Shown here in pieces: positions 1 to 8,530 of a stretch of DNA of 64,000 bases. Both the position numbers and the translations under genes were made by a program. The notes under the pieces were generated by a model. The model was not told where the DNA came from, did no database searches, and saw nothing but the letters and a program-made list of their open reading frames with translations. Positions within the stretch are counted from its first letter, which is position 1; the number at the start of each line of letters is the position of its first letter. The stretch lies in NCBI GenBank assembly GCA_020723485.1, contig DYIU01000004.1:108348-172347 (forward strand), given 5' to 3'. Source of the DNA: Acidimicrobium ferrooxidans (lineage in GTDB: Bacteria; Actinomycetota; Geothermincolia; Fen-727; Anoxymicrobiaceae).

Positions 1-245
1 CACGCAGGTCCGTCTGCGAGGGTCGTGTCCCACGTCGCGGCCTCTTCATCGTAGGACCTGGATGCTTCGGAATCAGCACGCATTCTCTGGAAGTCCTCGG
101 CAACTCGCTGGAAGAATATCTTCTTCTTCAGCTCTTTCATGGAGAGTGCGACAACCTGGGATTGAGGAATACCGAGTTCCTTTGATGCATCTTCGATCTC
201 CCTCTTTACCTCCATGGGCATACGGACAGTCCCCATTTCAGTCAT
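1..245 (-). CDS. Antitoxin-like small protein, 3' end beyond window
   Basis: Reads leftward from ATG at 245 and is still open at base 1 (81 codons visible). A GAGGGGG Shine-Dalgarno lies 4 nt before the start. The product is charged and probably helical: an N-terminal stretch VRMPMEVKREIEDASKELG resembles the DNA-binding part of ribbon-helix-helix or MazE-like antitoxins, and a later WDTTLADG motif is of the kind seen near the C-terminus of such antitoxins. A toxin gene would be expected just past the left edge, but that cannot be seen. The upstream region (246-360) is markedly AT-rich compared with the rest and probably holds the promoter. Family assignment is inferred from motif resemblance. 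Confidence 0.55.
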   Translation of the reverse strand, partial: MTEMGTVRMPMEVKREIEDASKELGIPQSQVVALSMKELKKKIFFQRVAEDFQRMRADSEASRSYDEEAATWDTTLADGPA

Positions 246-367
246 TTGTCCCCCTCGTCAGGCTACAAGTTCAGGATTGAATATGTAGATATCTATGTCA
301 ACACAAGTAGCGATATATTTGTAACTACGATTGTGGCCACTTCTATTTTCGCAGCCTTTGGATTCCT

Positions 368-1438
368 TCAAGCCTGCTCGCCTTCTTCTGCTCCGCCCCC
401 CGGCAGGCGGCTGAAGCCCAACCTACTGGCGTCCCGCGAAGCGAGCACGAACCCCACCCCGCTCACCGCGAGCGCCAGGTAGAAGTTGATGAAGCGCCAG
501 GCAAGCGTCAGCACGCCGATGAGGCTCGCGGGCACGAACAGCGCGTAGACCCCGGCGAACGTCGCCTCGGCCATCCCGCTCTCGCCGGGCACCGGCATGA
601 AAGGCAGGAGGTAGGCGACCACCAGTTGGGCGAGCACGGACTGCCAGAAGAGTTCGGGGTATCCCAGGCTCCAGAGTATCATCGCGGGGATGAAGACGGC
701 CGAGGCCCAGACGACGACGGTCAGACCGGCCGCGGCCAGCAGCACCCAGATGCTGTAGCCGAGTATCGTGTGCAGGCTGTCGGAGAACTCTCCTATCGCA
801 CTGAAGAACTTCTCGACCGCTCCCTCGAGCGACTTCCGTCTCTTGAGGAACGAAGGGGCCCTCTCCTCCACAAGGGACGCCGCCCGCCGCGGGTCGCGCA
901 TCGCGAACACCGCGACAAGCAAGAGGAGGAGAGCGATGATACCCGCCAGCAGGAGGACGGTCCTGAAGCCGACGTGCATGTTTACCCTCGCGGCGGTCGC
1001 CGTCAGGATGACCGGCATGGCGACCACGTACAGCAGGAGCGACATGGCCGAGCCGGTTGTGACTACCGCGGTGGCGGAGGCGGTAGGAAGCCCGTAGACG
1101 TGGAGGAAGAATATCTCGACCGGGATTCCCGCTACCCTCAGGGGGGTGACCGCGCCGGCGAAGCTGCCCGAGAGTATGGTCTTGGTCGTCTTGCCTATCC
1201 CGAGCCTCTCCCCCGCGGCCCGAACCAGGAGGACGGTCCGCGCGACGTGGGCGACCCACCTGAGCGCGAGCAGCACCAGGGCCACGAGCAGGAATACCGG
1301 CTTTATGTCGGCAACCGCCTTCCACGTGTCGCGGTCCATGGTGAGGAAGAGTATCGCGAGGACCGCCGCGACACTGACCGAGACCGCGACGAAGAGGCCC
1401 CTTCTTATGGTCGTGCCCTTGAGCCCGGCACCTTCCAT
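368..1438 (-). CDS. Flippase-like integral membrane protein (LPG synthase TM / UPF0104 family)
   Basis: 356 aa with about eight hydrophobic membrane segments. It has the pattern of the lysylphosphatidylglycerol-synthase transmembrane family: an early ALRWVAHVARTVLLVRAAG region, a central SGSFAGAVTPLRVAGIP loop, and a late PVPGESGMAEATFAGVY segment corresponding to the usual PGG-G--E motif. There is no cytoplasmic aminoacyl-transferase domain, so it is probably a lipid flippase or transporter rather than an LPG synthase. It stands alone, 26 nt from the start of nothing else on its strand upstream except the deoxyribosyltransferase-like pair. A second member of the family lies at 15842-17002. 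Confidence 0.8.
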   Translation of the reverse strand: MEGAGLKGTTIRRGLFVAVSVSVAAVLAILFLTMDRDTWKAVADIKPVFLLVALVLLALRWVAHVARTVLLVRAAGERLGIGKTTKTILSGSFAGAVTPLRVAGIPVEIFFLHVYGLPTASATAVVTTGSAMSLLLYVVAMPVILTATAARVNMHVGFRTVLLLAGIIALLLLLVAVFAMRDPRRAASLVEERAPSFLKRRKSLEGAVEKFFSAIGEFSDSLHTILGYSIWVLLAAAGLTVVVWASAVFIPAMILWSLGYPELFWQSVLAQLVVAYLLPFMPVPGESGMAEATFAGVYALFVPASLIGVLTLAWRFINFYLALAVSGVGFVLASRDASRLGFSRLPGGGAEEGEQA

Positions 1439-1464
1439 CGTTTACCACGACCTCTGTCGGATGG

Positions 1465-1980
1465 TCAGCGAGCAGATATAGATTCCCAGACCTCTCGGCC
1501 GAGGTCGGCGTTGAGCCTGACAAGCGGGGGGAGCGCCGCCGGGTCGAGGGGCACCGCTGTCGCCCGCTCGATCGCCTTCCTGACTTCAGCGGGCAGCCTC
1601 TCGGGCTTCCTGACCGACTTGAAGTCGAACGACAGTCCGGAGAGCATGGCGTTGTCGTTGCCGAAGAGCTTGGTCCTGTGGTCGCGCTTGTAGAGGACTA
1701 CCGGCTTGCCGAGGGTGAAGGCGACAGCCGCGAGGAAAGCGCCGCTGTCGTCGGGTACCCGGCCGTTCATGTTGAAGACGAGGCAGTCGCACCTCGTGAC
1801 CTGGAAGACCTCGAGGGCGAACGCCGCGCTCTCCGCCGCGGTATCGTTGCGCTGCTGGAGATAGACCTCGAAGCCGCCTGCCTCGAGCAGGGCGGCGAGG
1901 TAGGCCATCCCCTCTCGCTCCTCGGGGCTGTAAGCCGGGCCCACAAGGTGGACGCAGCCGCGCCAGTCGCACTCGTTCAT
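1465..1980 (-). CDS. Nucleoside 2-deoxyribosyltransferase-like protein (copy 2)
   Basis: 171 aa. The Rossmann-like fold typical of nucleoside 2-deoxyribosyltransferases is suggested by an N-terminal VHLVGPAYSPEEREGM strand-loop, EVYLQQRNDT, a central CDCLVFNMNGRVPDDSGAF motif (acidic and Asn/Gly residues that bind the ribosyl group in the family) and AVAFTLGKPVVLYKRDHR. The ATG at 1980 overlaps the stop of the upstream gene as ATGA, so the two are translationally coupled. Enzymes of this fold transfer or hydrolyse deoxyribosyl bonds of nucleosides; the substrate here is unknown. It shares the FNMNG(R/A)VPD motif with its neighbour, which points to a tandem duplication. Confidence 0.75.
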   Translation of the reverse strand: MNECDWRGCVHLVGPAYSPEEREGMAYLAALLEAGGFEVYLQQRNDTAAESAAFALEVFQVTRCDCLVFNMNGRVPDDSGAFLAAVAFTLGKPVVLYKRDHRTKLFGNDNAMLSGLSFDFKSVRKPERLPAEVRKAIERATAVPLDPAALPPLVRLNADLGREVWESISAR

Positions 1981-2603
1981 ACCGACATCACATTCTCTGG
2001 TCTAAAGAATGAGGCCAGGCGGAGCACCCGGTCGACCAGCCCGCCGAACCTTGCCACTCGGCGGACATGCCGCGGCATGTCGCGCTCACCGGCAGCGCTC
2101 CCGCCAAGCGAGCGCAGGTGTCTCTCTGCGCTCTCGAGAGCTGCCGGGATGTCCTCAATCCTCTTGATGGTCTCGAACGTTCCTGTCGCTCCCAGGAGCA
2201 GGTGGTTGGGGCAGCCTGTCTCCCGGCGCGTGTCATCCATGTAGACGACCACGGGCTTTCCAGCCGCGAAGGCGACCCCCGTCTCCACCACTCCCCCCTC
2301 GTCGGGGACGGCGCCGTTCATGTTGAAGACGAAGTAACCGCACTGAAAAATCTTGAAGATGTCGAGCGCGAACGTCGCCCTGCTGATGAACCGCACGATC
2401 GGCCGGAAGACCAGCAGGTTGGCCAGGGGGTTGTTGACCGAATTGAGCGCGAACGCCTCCACGCCGTCACGGTGCGGCAGGTACGTCTTGAAGCCGGCGC
2501 CCTCCAGAGTGCCGGCAATATCGGCCATCGCCTTTACTTCCTCGAGGCAGAAGAGCGCCCCGGAGCAGTACACGCTTTGCTGTTCCACTTTGCGGTTGCT
2601 CAC
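1977..2603 (-). CDS. Nucleoside 2-deoxyribosyltransferase-like protein (copy 1)
   Basis: 208 aa when started at GTG 2603, which overlaps the upstream stop as GTGA; a longer open frame further upstream only shadows the membrane gene. Motifs: SGALFCLEEVKAMADIAG, FKTYLPHRDGVEAF, QCGYFVFNMNGAVPDEGG and AFAAGKPVVVYMDDTR, matching the fold of nucleoside 2-deoxyribosyltransferases. It is longer than its downstream paralogue by an insertion rich in hydrophobic residues (about residues 52-85) and a basic C-terminal tail (RHVRRVARFGG) that could associate with the membrane. It is coupled to the membrane protein upstream and the paralogue downstream, so the three probably form one functional unit. Confidence 0.7.
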   Translation of the reverse strand: MSNRKVEQQSVYCSGALFCLEEVKAMADIAGTLEGAGFKTYLPHRDGVEAFALNSVNNPLANLLVFRPIVRFISRATFALDIFKIFQCGYFVFNMNGAVPDEGGVVETGVAFAAGKPVVVYMDDTRRETGCPNHLLLGATGTFETIKRIEDIPAALESAERHLRSLGGSAAGERDMPRHVRRVARFGGLVDRVLRLASFFRPENVMSV

Positions 2604-3511
2604 CTTGCTTTGAGCCACTTGTTGGTACGAACCGATACCAGGAGGATGGCCAGGCCGAAGAAGAAGAACTGAACACTGATGATCAATATGGCGAAACCGG
2701 CCGCGAGGTAGTCTCCCGAGCCTGTCTGGGCCATTTGTGGACCGGCTATGACAAAGAGCATCCCGATCATCATTGCCGCCAGTCCGAGGTATACGTTCAG
2801 TTTCACGAAAGACCACGGCCTTACGGCCGAACAGATCCCGACTCCCAGGGTCGTGACCGCGAGAAAGAAGGCAATCCAGAAAAATACAGCGAGCGCGACC
2901 TCGCTCTCCACGTACGGGAATTCTCTGGGAAAGATAGCGAACAGGATCGCGTTGATCGCGAGTATCAGACTGAGGGTCACGACGACGACGGGCCTGGCCT
3001 TCGCTGACAGGGGAAGCTTTTCGCTCTCTTCTATGGTTCCGGAAGGTCTTATGAAGATACCCGCAGCGGTCAGGATGATCCCCGCTACTGCCAGGACTAG
3101 AGCGGCTTTCAATACCCAGGCCGGCCTGAGGACATAACTGAATAGAAAGAGGGCCAGGCCCGCGCTCAACGCGGTTATTCCGAAGATCAGGAGCTGTGTC
3201 TTTGCGCGTCCGCTCACGCCCGTCCTCAACCGTGCAAGACTCCATCCTCTCCCCCCTGCCGCCCGCACGCGGTCAGCGACTGAGCCCGGCATAAGACCGA
3301 CCGCGATCACTATGACTCCCGTGGTGACAAGGGCGATAGCAATATAGGGCACCGCGCGGAACAGGCCATCGACCGCGCCGGGTCTCGACCAGAAGAACCT
3401 CCATTCCGCTTCAGTCCACGCATACTTGGCAAACAGCCCGGCCAGGCCGAGAACGATGAGGAGAATCCCGATTCCGACCGTGTTTCTTTTTACTCCAGTA
3501 GCCTTCTTCAC
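2600..3511 (-). CDS. Multi-pass membrane protein of unknown function
   Basis: About 303 aa from GTG 3511 (GGGGG lies 8-12 nt upstream); the extra upstream open frame is Ser/Thr/Arg-rich shadow sequence. I count about eight hydrophobic segments, grouped in pairs separated by short basic loops such as VADRVRAAGGRGW and IEESEKLPLSAKARP. No recognisable enzymatic motif. Its stop overlaps the start of the deoxyribosyltransferase-like gene (GTGA), so the membrane protein and the two soluble paralogues are co-translated. It could anchor or signal to those enzymes; that is inference only. Confidence 0.7.
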   Translation of the reverse strand: MKKATGVKRNTVGIGILLIVLGLAGLFAKYAWTEAEWRFFWSRPGAVDGLFRAVPYIAIALVTTGVIVIAVGLMPGSVADRVRAAGGRGWSLARLRTGVSGRAKTQLLIFGITALSAGLALFLFSYVLRPAWVLKAALVLAVAGIILTAAGIFIRPSGTIEESEKLPLSAKARPVVVVTLSLILAINAILFAIFPREFPYVESEVALAVFFWIAFFLAVTTLGVGICSAVRPWSFVKLNVYLGLAAMMIGMLFVIAGPQMAQTGSGDYLAAGFAILIISVQFFFFGLAILLVSVRTNKWLKAR

Positions 3512-3587
3512 CCTCAATACCCCCAGTGCAATTCTAGCACGGCACCGGAAATCAGCCTCATGTACTGACAGCAATGTTGCGATTAAG

Positions 3588-4217
3588 CTAGATGGTAAGC
3601 GAGTAGATGTAGCCGGTGACGTCCCTGTCGGGGAGCGAGTAGTCATAGATGTGCAGCGGGAACTCCCTGACCCGCTGGAACCCGTACCTCTCGTAGAAGC
3701 CCCAGGCGAGCTCGGTGTCCGTGCCGACGTCAACGCGGTTAAGGCCCGCGCGGCGCGCCTCCTCGACGAAGGCGTCCACCAGCGCGCGGCCGAGGCCGCC
3801 CCTGTATCCCTCCATCGTGGTGAGGTCGTATATCTCCGCCGACTCCCCGCGCGGGGAGTGGATGTAGTAGGGTATCTCGCCGATGAGGGTGCGCCGCAGG
3901 GCCGCCCGGGCGAACGGGCGCATCGCCGGTCGGTCGGTCACCCAGCGCCTGTAGATGAAGGCGAAGAGGTAGGGAAGCGTCCGCAGCTCACTCCCCGGCC
4001 CGGTGCGCGTGCTGCCGAGCAGGACGCCGCGCGCGATGCCGTCGATATCGGCGACAAGGCTGACGTTACACGACTTGACGTCCACCTCTATCATGTCGTC
4101 TATCGCCCGCGGCTCCGAGTACTTCACGATGGGCCACATGGTGCGGCCGAACCCGCTCTCGAAGCACGCCCTGACCGCGTCGCGGTCGCGCTCCGGGTCG
4201 TATGCTCGTATCTCCAT
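3588..4217 (-). CDS. GNAT-family N-acetyltransferase
   Basis: 209 aa. It opens with MEIRAYDPERDRDAVRACF, a standard GNAT beginning, and carries the acetyl-CoA-binding loop as YRGGLGRALVDAFVEEAR (about residues 137-155; the usual Q/R-x-x-G-x-G/A pattern), followed by VDVGTDTELAWGFYERYGF, the usual C-terminal strand, helix and YE--GF signature. Such enzymes move an acetyl group from acetyl-CoA to an amine; the acceptor cannot be told. Monocistronic, divergent from the MgtC gene. Confidence 0.85.
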   Translation of the reverse strand: MEIRAYDPERDRDAVRACFESGFGRTMWPIVKYSEPRAIDDMIEVDVKSCNVSLVADIDGIARGVLLGSTRTGPGSELRTLPYLFAFIYRRWVTDRPAMRPFARAALRRTLIGEIPYYIHSPRGESAEIYDLTTMEGYRGGLGRALVDAFVEEARRAGLNRVDVGTDTELAWGFYERYGFQRVREFPLHIYDYSLPDRDVTGYIYSLTI

Positions 4218-4440
4218 CAGACCGTCCTCACATCACTCGTTGCCCCGCCTCTCGCGGGTGGGGACTCAGTCTACCAGTCTGGTTCTTCAGATACAGCAGA
4301 CGGGCTCCCTTTCCTTCCGGCTCCCGCGGCGCGGGGGCTCCAGGGCAGGCGCGTCAGCGGCGCCCGGAAGGTTCGCTCCGGTCATTGGCAGAAAAAAGAA
4401 ATGAGATGTCGGCACACCCCGGCGGAACCGGTTGGTGGGT

Positions 4441-5103
4441 ATGAGCGATACGGCAGTGCAGATAGTCCTCAGGGTCCTCATGGCCCTGCTCTGTGGAGGG
4501 CTCATCGGTCTCGAGCGCGAGCTCACGGACCACCCGGCCGGAATGCGCACGCACATACTGGTCGCGGTAGGCGCCTGCGTCTTCACCACGATGTCCATCT
4601 ACGGCTTCCCGGGAGCGCCGGGCAGCGACAGGGTCGCCGCCGCGGTGGTGACCGGGATAGGCTTCATCGGCGCGGGTGCCATCCTGGTGAGCAGGGGCGG
4701 CTTCGTAACGGGCCTCACGACCGCTGCCAGCCTGTGGAGCTCGGCCGCCATCGGCATGGTCCTCGGTGCCGGATACTTCGTAGTCGGGCTCATCATCACC
4801 GGGATAATACTGGTGATACTCGAGGTGCTCCACTGGCTGGTCGAGCTCGCGGCCCCGAGGATAAGGACAAGGACGTTCACTCTCAGCGTCTCCGGCGCCT
4901 ACTGGAAGGACTGCGTCCAGGAGATAATGCGCAGGCTCGGAGAGTGCCGCTGCAAGGTGGAGCTGATGCGCTTCGGGCTGACCGGAGGCGGCGAGGAATT
5001 CGAGCTGGTCCTCACCTCCAGGATATCCGTGAAGGAAGACCTCCCCGAGCTCAGCAGAAGACTGCTCGAGCTGGAGGGGCTGAAGGCCGTGTCCTGGGAG
5101 TAG
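4441..5103 (+). CDS. MgtC/SapB family membrane protein
   Basis: 220 aa from ATG 4441 (TTG 4432 is an alternative with a GGCGGA site 5 nt upstream). Five hydrophobic segments in the first 145 residues with the family hallmarks GGLIGLERELTDHPAGMRTH, VVTGIGFIGAGAIL and GLTTAASLWSSAAIGM, followed by a soluble ACT-like C-terminal domain (about 150-220). MgtC proteins modulate Mg2+-limited growth and ATP synthase in pathogens and are widespread in free-living bacteria, where the role is less clear. Monocistronic. Confidence 0.9.
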   Translation: MSDTAVQIVLRVLMALLCGGLIGLERELTDHPAGMRTHILVAVGACVFTTMSIYGFPGAPGSDRVAAAVVTGIGFIGAGAILVSRGGFVTGLTTAASLWSSAAIGMVLGAGYFVVGLIITGIILVILEVLHWLVELAAPRIRTRTFTLSVSGAYWKDCVQEIMRRLGECRCKVELMRFGLTGGGEEFELVLTSRISVKEDLPELSRRLLELEGLKAVSWE

Positions 5104-5215
5104 CGCGGGGAGATCCCCGCCAGGCGAATCAAGCGGCGAAGCGGTACTGCCGATACAAGCAAAGGCCGCTCTGTGCGGTGACTGACTGGTTCAGACTAGT
5201 CGAGGGGAGAAGCTC

Positions 5216-7501
5216 ATGGGTCCTGTCTTTGCCCGCCGTCGTATCACTGTTGCACTGGTCGCACTCCTGCTGCTGACGCTGTCGTTGTTCATGCTGTCGG
5301 GTCCCGCGCTCGGGGCTGAGGCATGGAGCCAGGTCGGTTCCAACAGCCTCGGGGTTCCGATACTGGCGGTCTGTTACGCGAACGGCACGCTCTATGCGGG
5401 GACCAGCACCGGTAACGTCTCACAGAACGCGCTCGATGGCGGGGCGTGGACGAATACCGGGACGGGCACTCCCGGTGGCGCGGTCCGCTGCCTCGCCTAC
5501 GCTGGTGGCAAGGTCTATGCCGGGTGCAACGACGGATTTATCTATGAAAACGCGCTCAGTGGCGGGCCGTGGAGCGTGACCGGAGGAGGAACCCCTGGCG
5601 GCGGCTTTGTGTATGCACTCCTTTACGCGAACGGCAAGCTCTACTCGGCCGGCAACAACGGCACCGTGTACGAGAACGCCCTGGCGGGCGGGCCCTGGAG
5701 CCAGACCGGGTCCAACGCGCCGGGGTCCCTTATATACAACCTGGCTTACGGCGGCGGCAAGCTTTACGCGGGGTGCGCAAACGGGACGGTGTACGAGAAC
5801 GCGCTCGCGGGCGGCACGTGGAGCCAGGCCGGTTCAAACACTCCAGGCGCCTACGTTAGAGACCTTGCTTACGGAGGTGGAATCCTGTACGCGGCCTGCA
5901 ACAACGGAATCGTTTATCAGAACGCGCTGGCGGGCGGCGCGTGGAGCCAGACCGGGTCGAACACGCCCGGGTCTACCCCCGAGCGCCTTGCTTACAACGG
6001 GAAGCTGTATGTGGGAACCACTGGTGGGGCGGTGTACGAGAACGAGCTGACCGGCGGGGCCTGGACCCAGGCTGGCTCCAACACCCCCGGTGTTTACGTC
6101 GAGGATATGGTTTTCGGCGGGAACATGCTCTACGCCGGATGCTATGACAACTCGATCTCCCAGCTCGCTACGGCCGCCCCGGTATTTTCCGTCTATCTTG
6201 CCGAGGGCTCGACCGCCTGGGGGTTCGAGACGAGCGTCAACATACAGAACCCGAACACGGAAGCGGTCACGGCGCGCCTGACCTACATGGACCCGGCTGC
6301 GGGTGACGGCGCGGGGGTGATCAAAACCACCGACGTCACGATGCAGGCGCAGAGCCGGGCGACCGTCAACGTGAACGAAGACCTGGGATTCGCGACTGAC
6401 GTGGCCACCCGGGTGGACTGCCTCGAGGGAAAGTTCATTGCCGCGGACAGGACGGTCCTCTTCCCAACCGCGCTGGGGATGAGCCACCCCGGTTCGACCA
6501 ACTCCATCGGGGTGAACGAGCCTGCCAACGCGTGGTACTTTGCCGAGGGCTCATCCGCGTGGGGGTTCGAGTGTTGGACCTCCGTCCTGAATCCAAACGC
6601 GACGGACGCTGCCGTCGAGCTCACCTACATGCTGGAGGGTGGCGGGGCCGCCTCGTTCATGAAGAGCGTGCCCGCCTACTCGCGGGCGAGCTTCAACATG
6701 GCCGACGACATCGGGCAGCAGGACGCTGCCATCCGGGTGGAGAGCGACGTGCCGGTGGTGCCCGAGCGCTCGATGTACACATACTCCAGGTCCGGGACAG
6801 AGGAGCTGGTGAGACGCGACGGGCACTGCTCTATCGGGACGACCGCTCCCGCCAAGGACTTCTACCTGGCGGAGGGCACGACGGCCTGGGGCTTCACCAC
6901 GTACGTCGTGGTGCAGAACCCCAACGCCGACGAGACCAAGGTCGAGGTCACCTACAACACGCCCGACGGCCCGGTCTCCCAGGAACCGTTCACGATGCCC
7001 GGGCGCTCACGAGAGACTATACGGGTGAACGACCTCTACCCCGGTACCGACCTCTCCACGCACGTCTCCGCCGACCTGCCTGTAGTCGCGGAGCGCGCCA
7101 TGTACTGGGCGAACGCGGAAGGGCCCGGTGAGGGCATGACCGGCTCGGTCGGGGTCGACGCTCCCCACAACTCGTGGTACCTGCCTGCGGGCACCACCAA
7201 CGGGAGCACCGAGACGTTCACCGTCATACAGAACCCGGGTGCGGACCCGATCGACCTCACCATCCAGTACCAGACGCCGACCGGCGTCGGGAACGTGAGC
7301 GTCGCGGCGACCATCCCGGCTCGTTCGCGGAGGACCTTCGATATGGCCGATGTTGCTGGGGACCTTCCCGCGCCGGACGCGGCCATATGGGTGGTCTGTT
7401 CGGTCAACCCCTCAGACCAGGTCATCGTGGAGCGCGCGATGTACTATGCCGGCCGCTGGAGCGGGTCCGACACCATCGGGTCGTTCATGGACGTGTACTG
7501 A
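5216..7501 (+). CDS. Large secreted repeat protein, propeller-like N-half plus four C-terminal modules
   Basis: 761 aa behind a GGGGAGAAG ribosome site. Signal peptide in residues 1-33 (basic start, VALVALLLLTLSLFML core, ALGAEA cleavage region). Residues about 35-320 hold about seven repeats of roughly 40 residues with the pattern LYAG---G-VYENALAGG-W-Q-GSNTPG, likely a beta-propeller. Residues about 323-761 hold four modules of about 110 residues, each opening like YLAEGSTAWGFET with a following QNPN and closing with a variant of VERAMY. Identical module architecture is found in the proteins at 19265-21826 and 31732-34743. No wall-anchor motif is visible, so it is probably secreted or held non-covalently. 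Function unknown. Confidence 0.85.
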   Translation: MGPVFARRRITVALVALLLLTLSLFMLSGPALGAEAWSQVGSNSLGVPILAVCYANGTLYAGTSTGNVSQNALDGGAWTNTGTGTPGGAVRCLAYAGGKVYAGCNDGFIYENALSGGPWSVTGGGTPGGGFVYALLYANGKLYSAGNNGTVYENALAGGPWSQTGSNAPGSLIYNLAYGGGKLYAGCANGTVYENALAGGTWSQAGSNTPGAYVRDLAYGGGILYAACNNGIVYQNALAGGAWSQTGSNTPGSTPERLAYNGKLYVGTTGGAVYENELTGGAWTQAGSNTPGVYVEDMVFGGNMLYAGCYDNSISQLATAAPVFSVYLAEGSTAWGFETSVNIQNPNTEAVTARLTYMDPAAGDGAGVIKTTDVTMQAQSRATVNVNEDLGFATDVATRVDCLEGKFIAADRTVLFPTALGMSHPGSTNSIGVNEPANAWYFAEGSSAWGFECWTSVLNPNATDAAVELTYMLEGGGAASFMKSVPAYSRASFNMADDIGQQDAAIRVESDVPVVPERSMYTYSRSGTEELVRRDGHCSIGTTAPAKDFYLAEGTTAWGFTTYVVVQNPNADETKVEVTYNTPDGPVSQEPFTMPGRSRETIRVNDLYPGTDLSTHVSADLPVVAERAMYWANAEGPGEGMTGSVGVDAPHNSWYLPAGTTNGSTETFTVIQNPGADPIDLTIQYQTPTGVGNVSVAATIPARSRRTFDMADVAGDLPAPDAAIWVVCSVNPSDQVIVERAMYYAGRWSGSDTIGSFMDVY

Positions 7502-7523
7502 GAACAAGCGGGAATCAGTCGGG

Positions 7524-7556
7524 AGCGCCCGCCTCGGAGGTGGGCGCTTCTCTTTT
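7524..7556. terminator. Rho-independent terminator between convergent genes
   Basis: An 11-bp stem (AGCGCCCGCCT with AGGTGGGCGCT, one G-T pair) with a 3-nt loop at 7524-7548, followed by TCTCTTTT. It ends the surface-protein transcript on the plus strand. It lies within 30 nt of the stop of the convergent dehydrogenase gene, whose stop codon falls in the T-rich tail. Confidence 0.8.
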
Positions 7557-8496
7557 AGATCTGCTCGAAAGCCCCCATCTCTTTGAGGCGCCCCAGCATC
7601 TCGAGGAACAGCCTGTCGCGCTTCTCGCAGATCTCGAGCTCGCCGCGGCCGCCGTAGTCGTAGAACCCCTTGCCAGCCTTCGCCCCGAGCTCGCCCTTCT
7701 CGACCTTCTCGTCGATGACCGCGTTGGTCAGCCCGAAGCTCGCCGCGATGTCCCTGGTCAGGTCGAGGCCGGTGAAGTCGAGCGACTGGACGACGCCGAT
7801 GATAGGCAGGCGGATGCCCAGGCTGTTCTTGACTGCCTTGTCTATGTCCTCGGGGGTGACAAGACCGCTAGACAGCAGGTCGAAGATGGCGAGCGACATC
7901 ATGTTCTGGATCTTGTTCACGATGAATGAGCGGGTGAACCCCTTCATAACCACTGGGACCTTGCCGAGCCTCTGCATCAGCGCGGCGGTGAGCTCGACCA
8001 CCTCCGGGTCCGTTTCGGGGCCCGGTACCACCTCCACCAGCGGGATGATGTGCGGCGGGTTGTACCAGTGGGCGATGACCAGGCGCCCGGGCCTCTCGAG
8101 CTCCGCGAAGCTGTAGATGTCGAGCCCGGAGGTGTTGCTCGCGATCACCGCGTCGTCCGCGACGGCCGCCTCCAGCCTGGAGAATATCTCCTGTTTGACC
8201 TCGGGGACCTCGGGAACGGCCTCTACGATGAACTGTGCGCCGGTTGAAGCCGCCTCGAGGTCGGTCGAAGGACGCACCCTGGCGACGATATCCTCTGTGT
8301 CCCCGCCGTCCGCCTCGCCGGCGCCGGCCAGCACCGACAGGCTCGAACGGATGGAGTCGAGTGCGTGCTCGAGCCGCGCCTCGTCCACGTCCACGAGGGC
8401 CGTCTCGATGCCCGCCCGCGCGAAAACCAGTGCAATCGAGCTGCCCATCACGCCCGCGCCGATGACGACCGCCCGCTTTATCTCCTCCGCGTTCAC
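7555..8496 (-). CDS. 3-hydroxyacyl-CoA dehydrogenase (NAD-dependent, single-function)
   Basis: 313 aa, close to the usual 280-315 for single-function enzymes. Rossmann motif VIGAGVMGSSIA (GAGVMG at 13-18) with an acidic residue after the second strand (LVDVDEARLEHA), SNTSGLDIYSF (about 120-130), the substrate/catalytic strand AHWYNPPHIIPLVEVV (H143), and a C-terminal dimerisation domain ending DYGGRGELEICEKRD. It oxidises 3-hydroxyacyl-CoA to 3-ketoacyl-CoA in fatty-acid or butyrate-type metabolism. It has no neighbouring thiolase or hydratase. It could serve in acyl-CoA degradation together with the 36-49 kb operon, but nothing local links them. Confidence 0.88.
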   Translation of the reverse strand: MNAEEIKRAVVIGAGVMGSSIALVFARAGIETALVDVDEARLEHALDSIRSSLSVLAGAGEADGGDTEDIVARVRPSTDLEAASTGAQFIVEAVPEVPEVKQEIFSRLEAAVADDAVIASNTSGLDIYSFAELERPGRLVIAHWYNPPHIIPLVEVVPGPETDPEVVELTAALMQRLGKVPVVMKGFTRSFIVNKIQNMMSLAIFDLLSSGLVTPEDIDKAVKNSLGIRLPIIGVVQSLDFTGLDLTRDIAASFGLTNAVIDEKVEKGELGAKAGKGFYDYGGRGELEICEKRDRLFLEMLGRLKEMGAFEQI

Positions 8497-8530
8497 TCCC
8501 CTACCTCCTGCCGCGCGTCCGCGGACGCTC

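Noticed and set aside
423..1523. 366-aa frame antisense/other-frame to the flippase-like gene
   Set aside because: Arg/Gly/Pro-rich composition and no motif; it is the shadow of the 368-1438 gene, typical of high-GC sequence.
3426..5276. 616-aa plus-strand frame
   Set aside because: Runs antisense through the GNAT gene and in another frame of the MgtC gene, both of which have clear family motifs; the translated product is low-complexity Arg/Pro.
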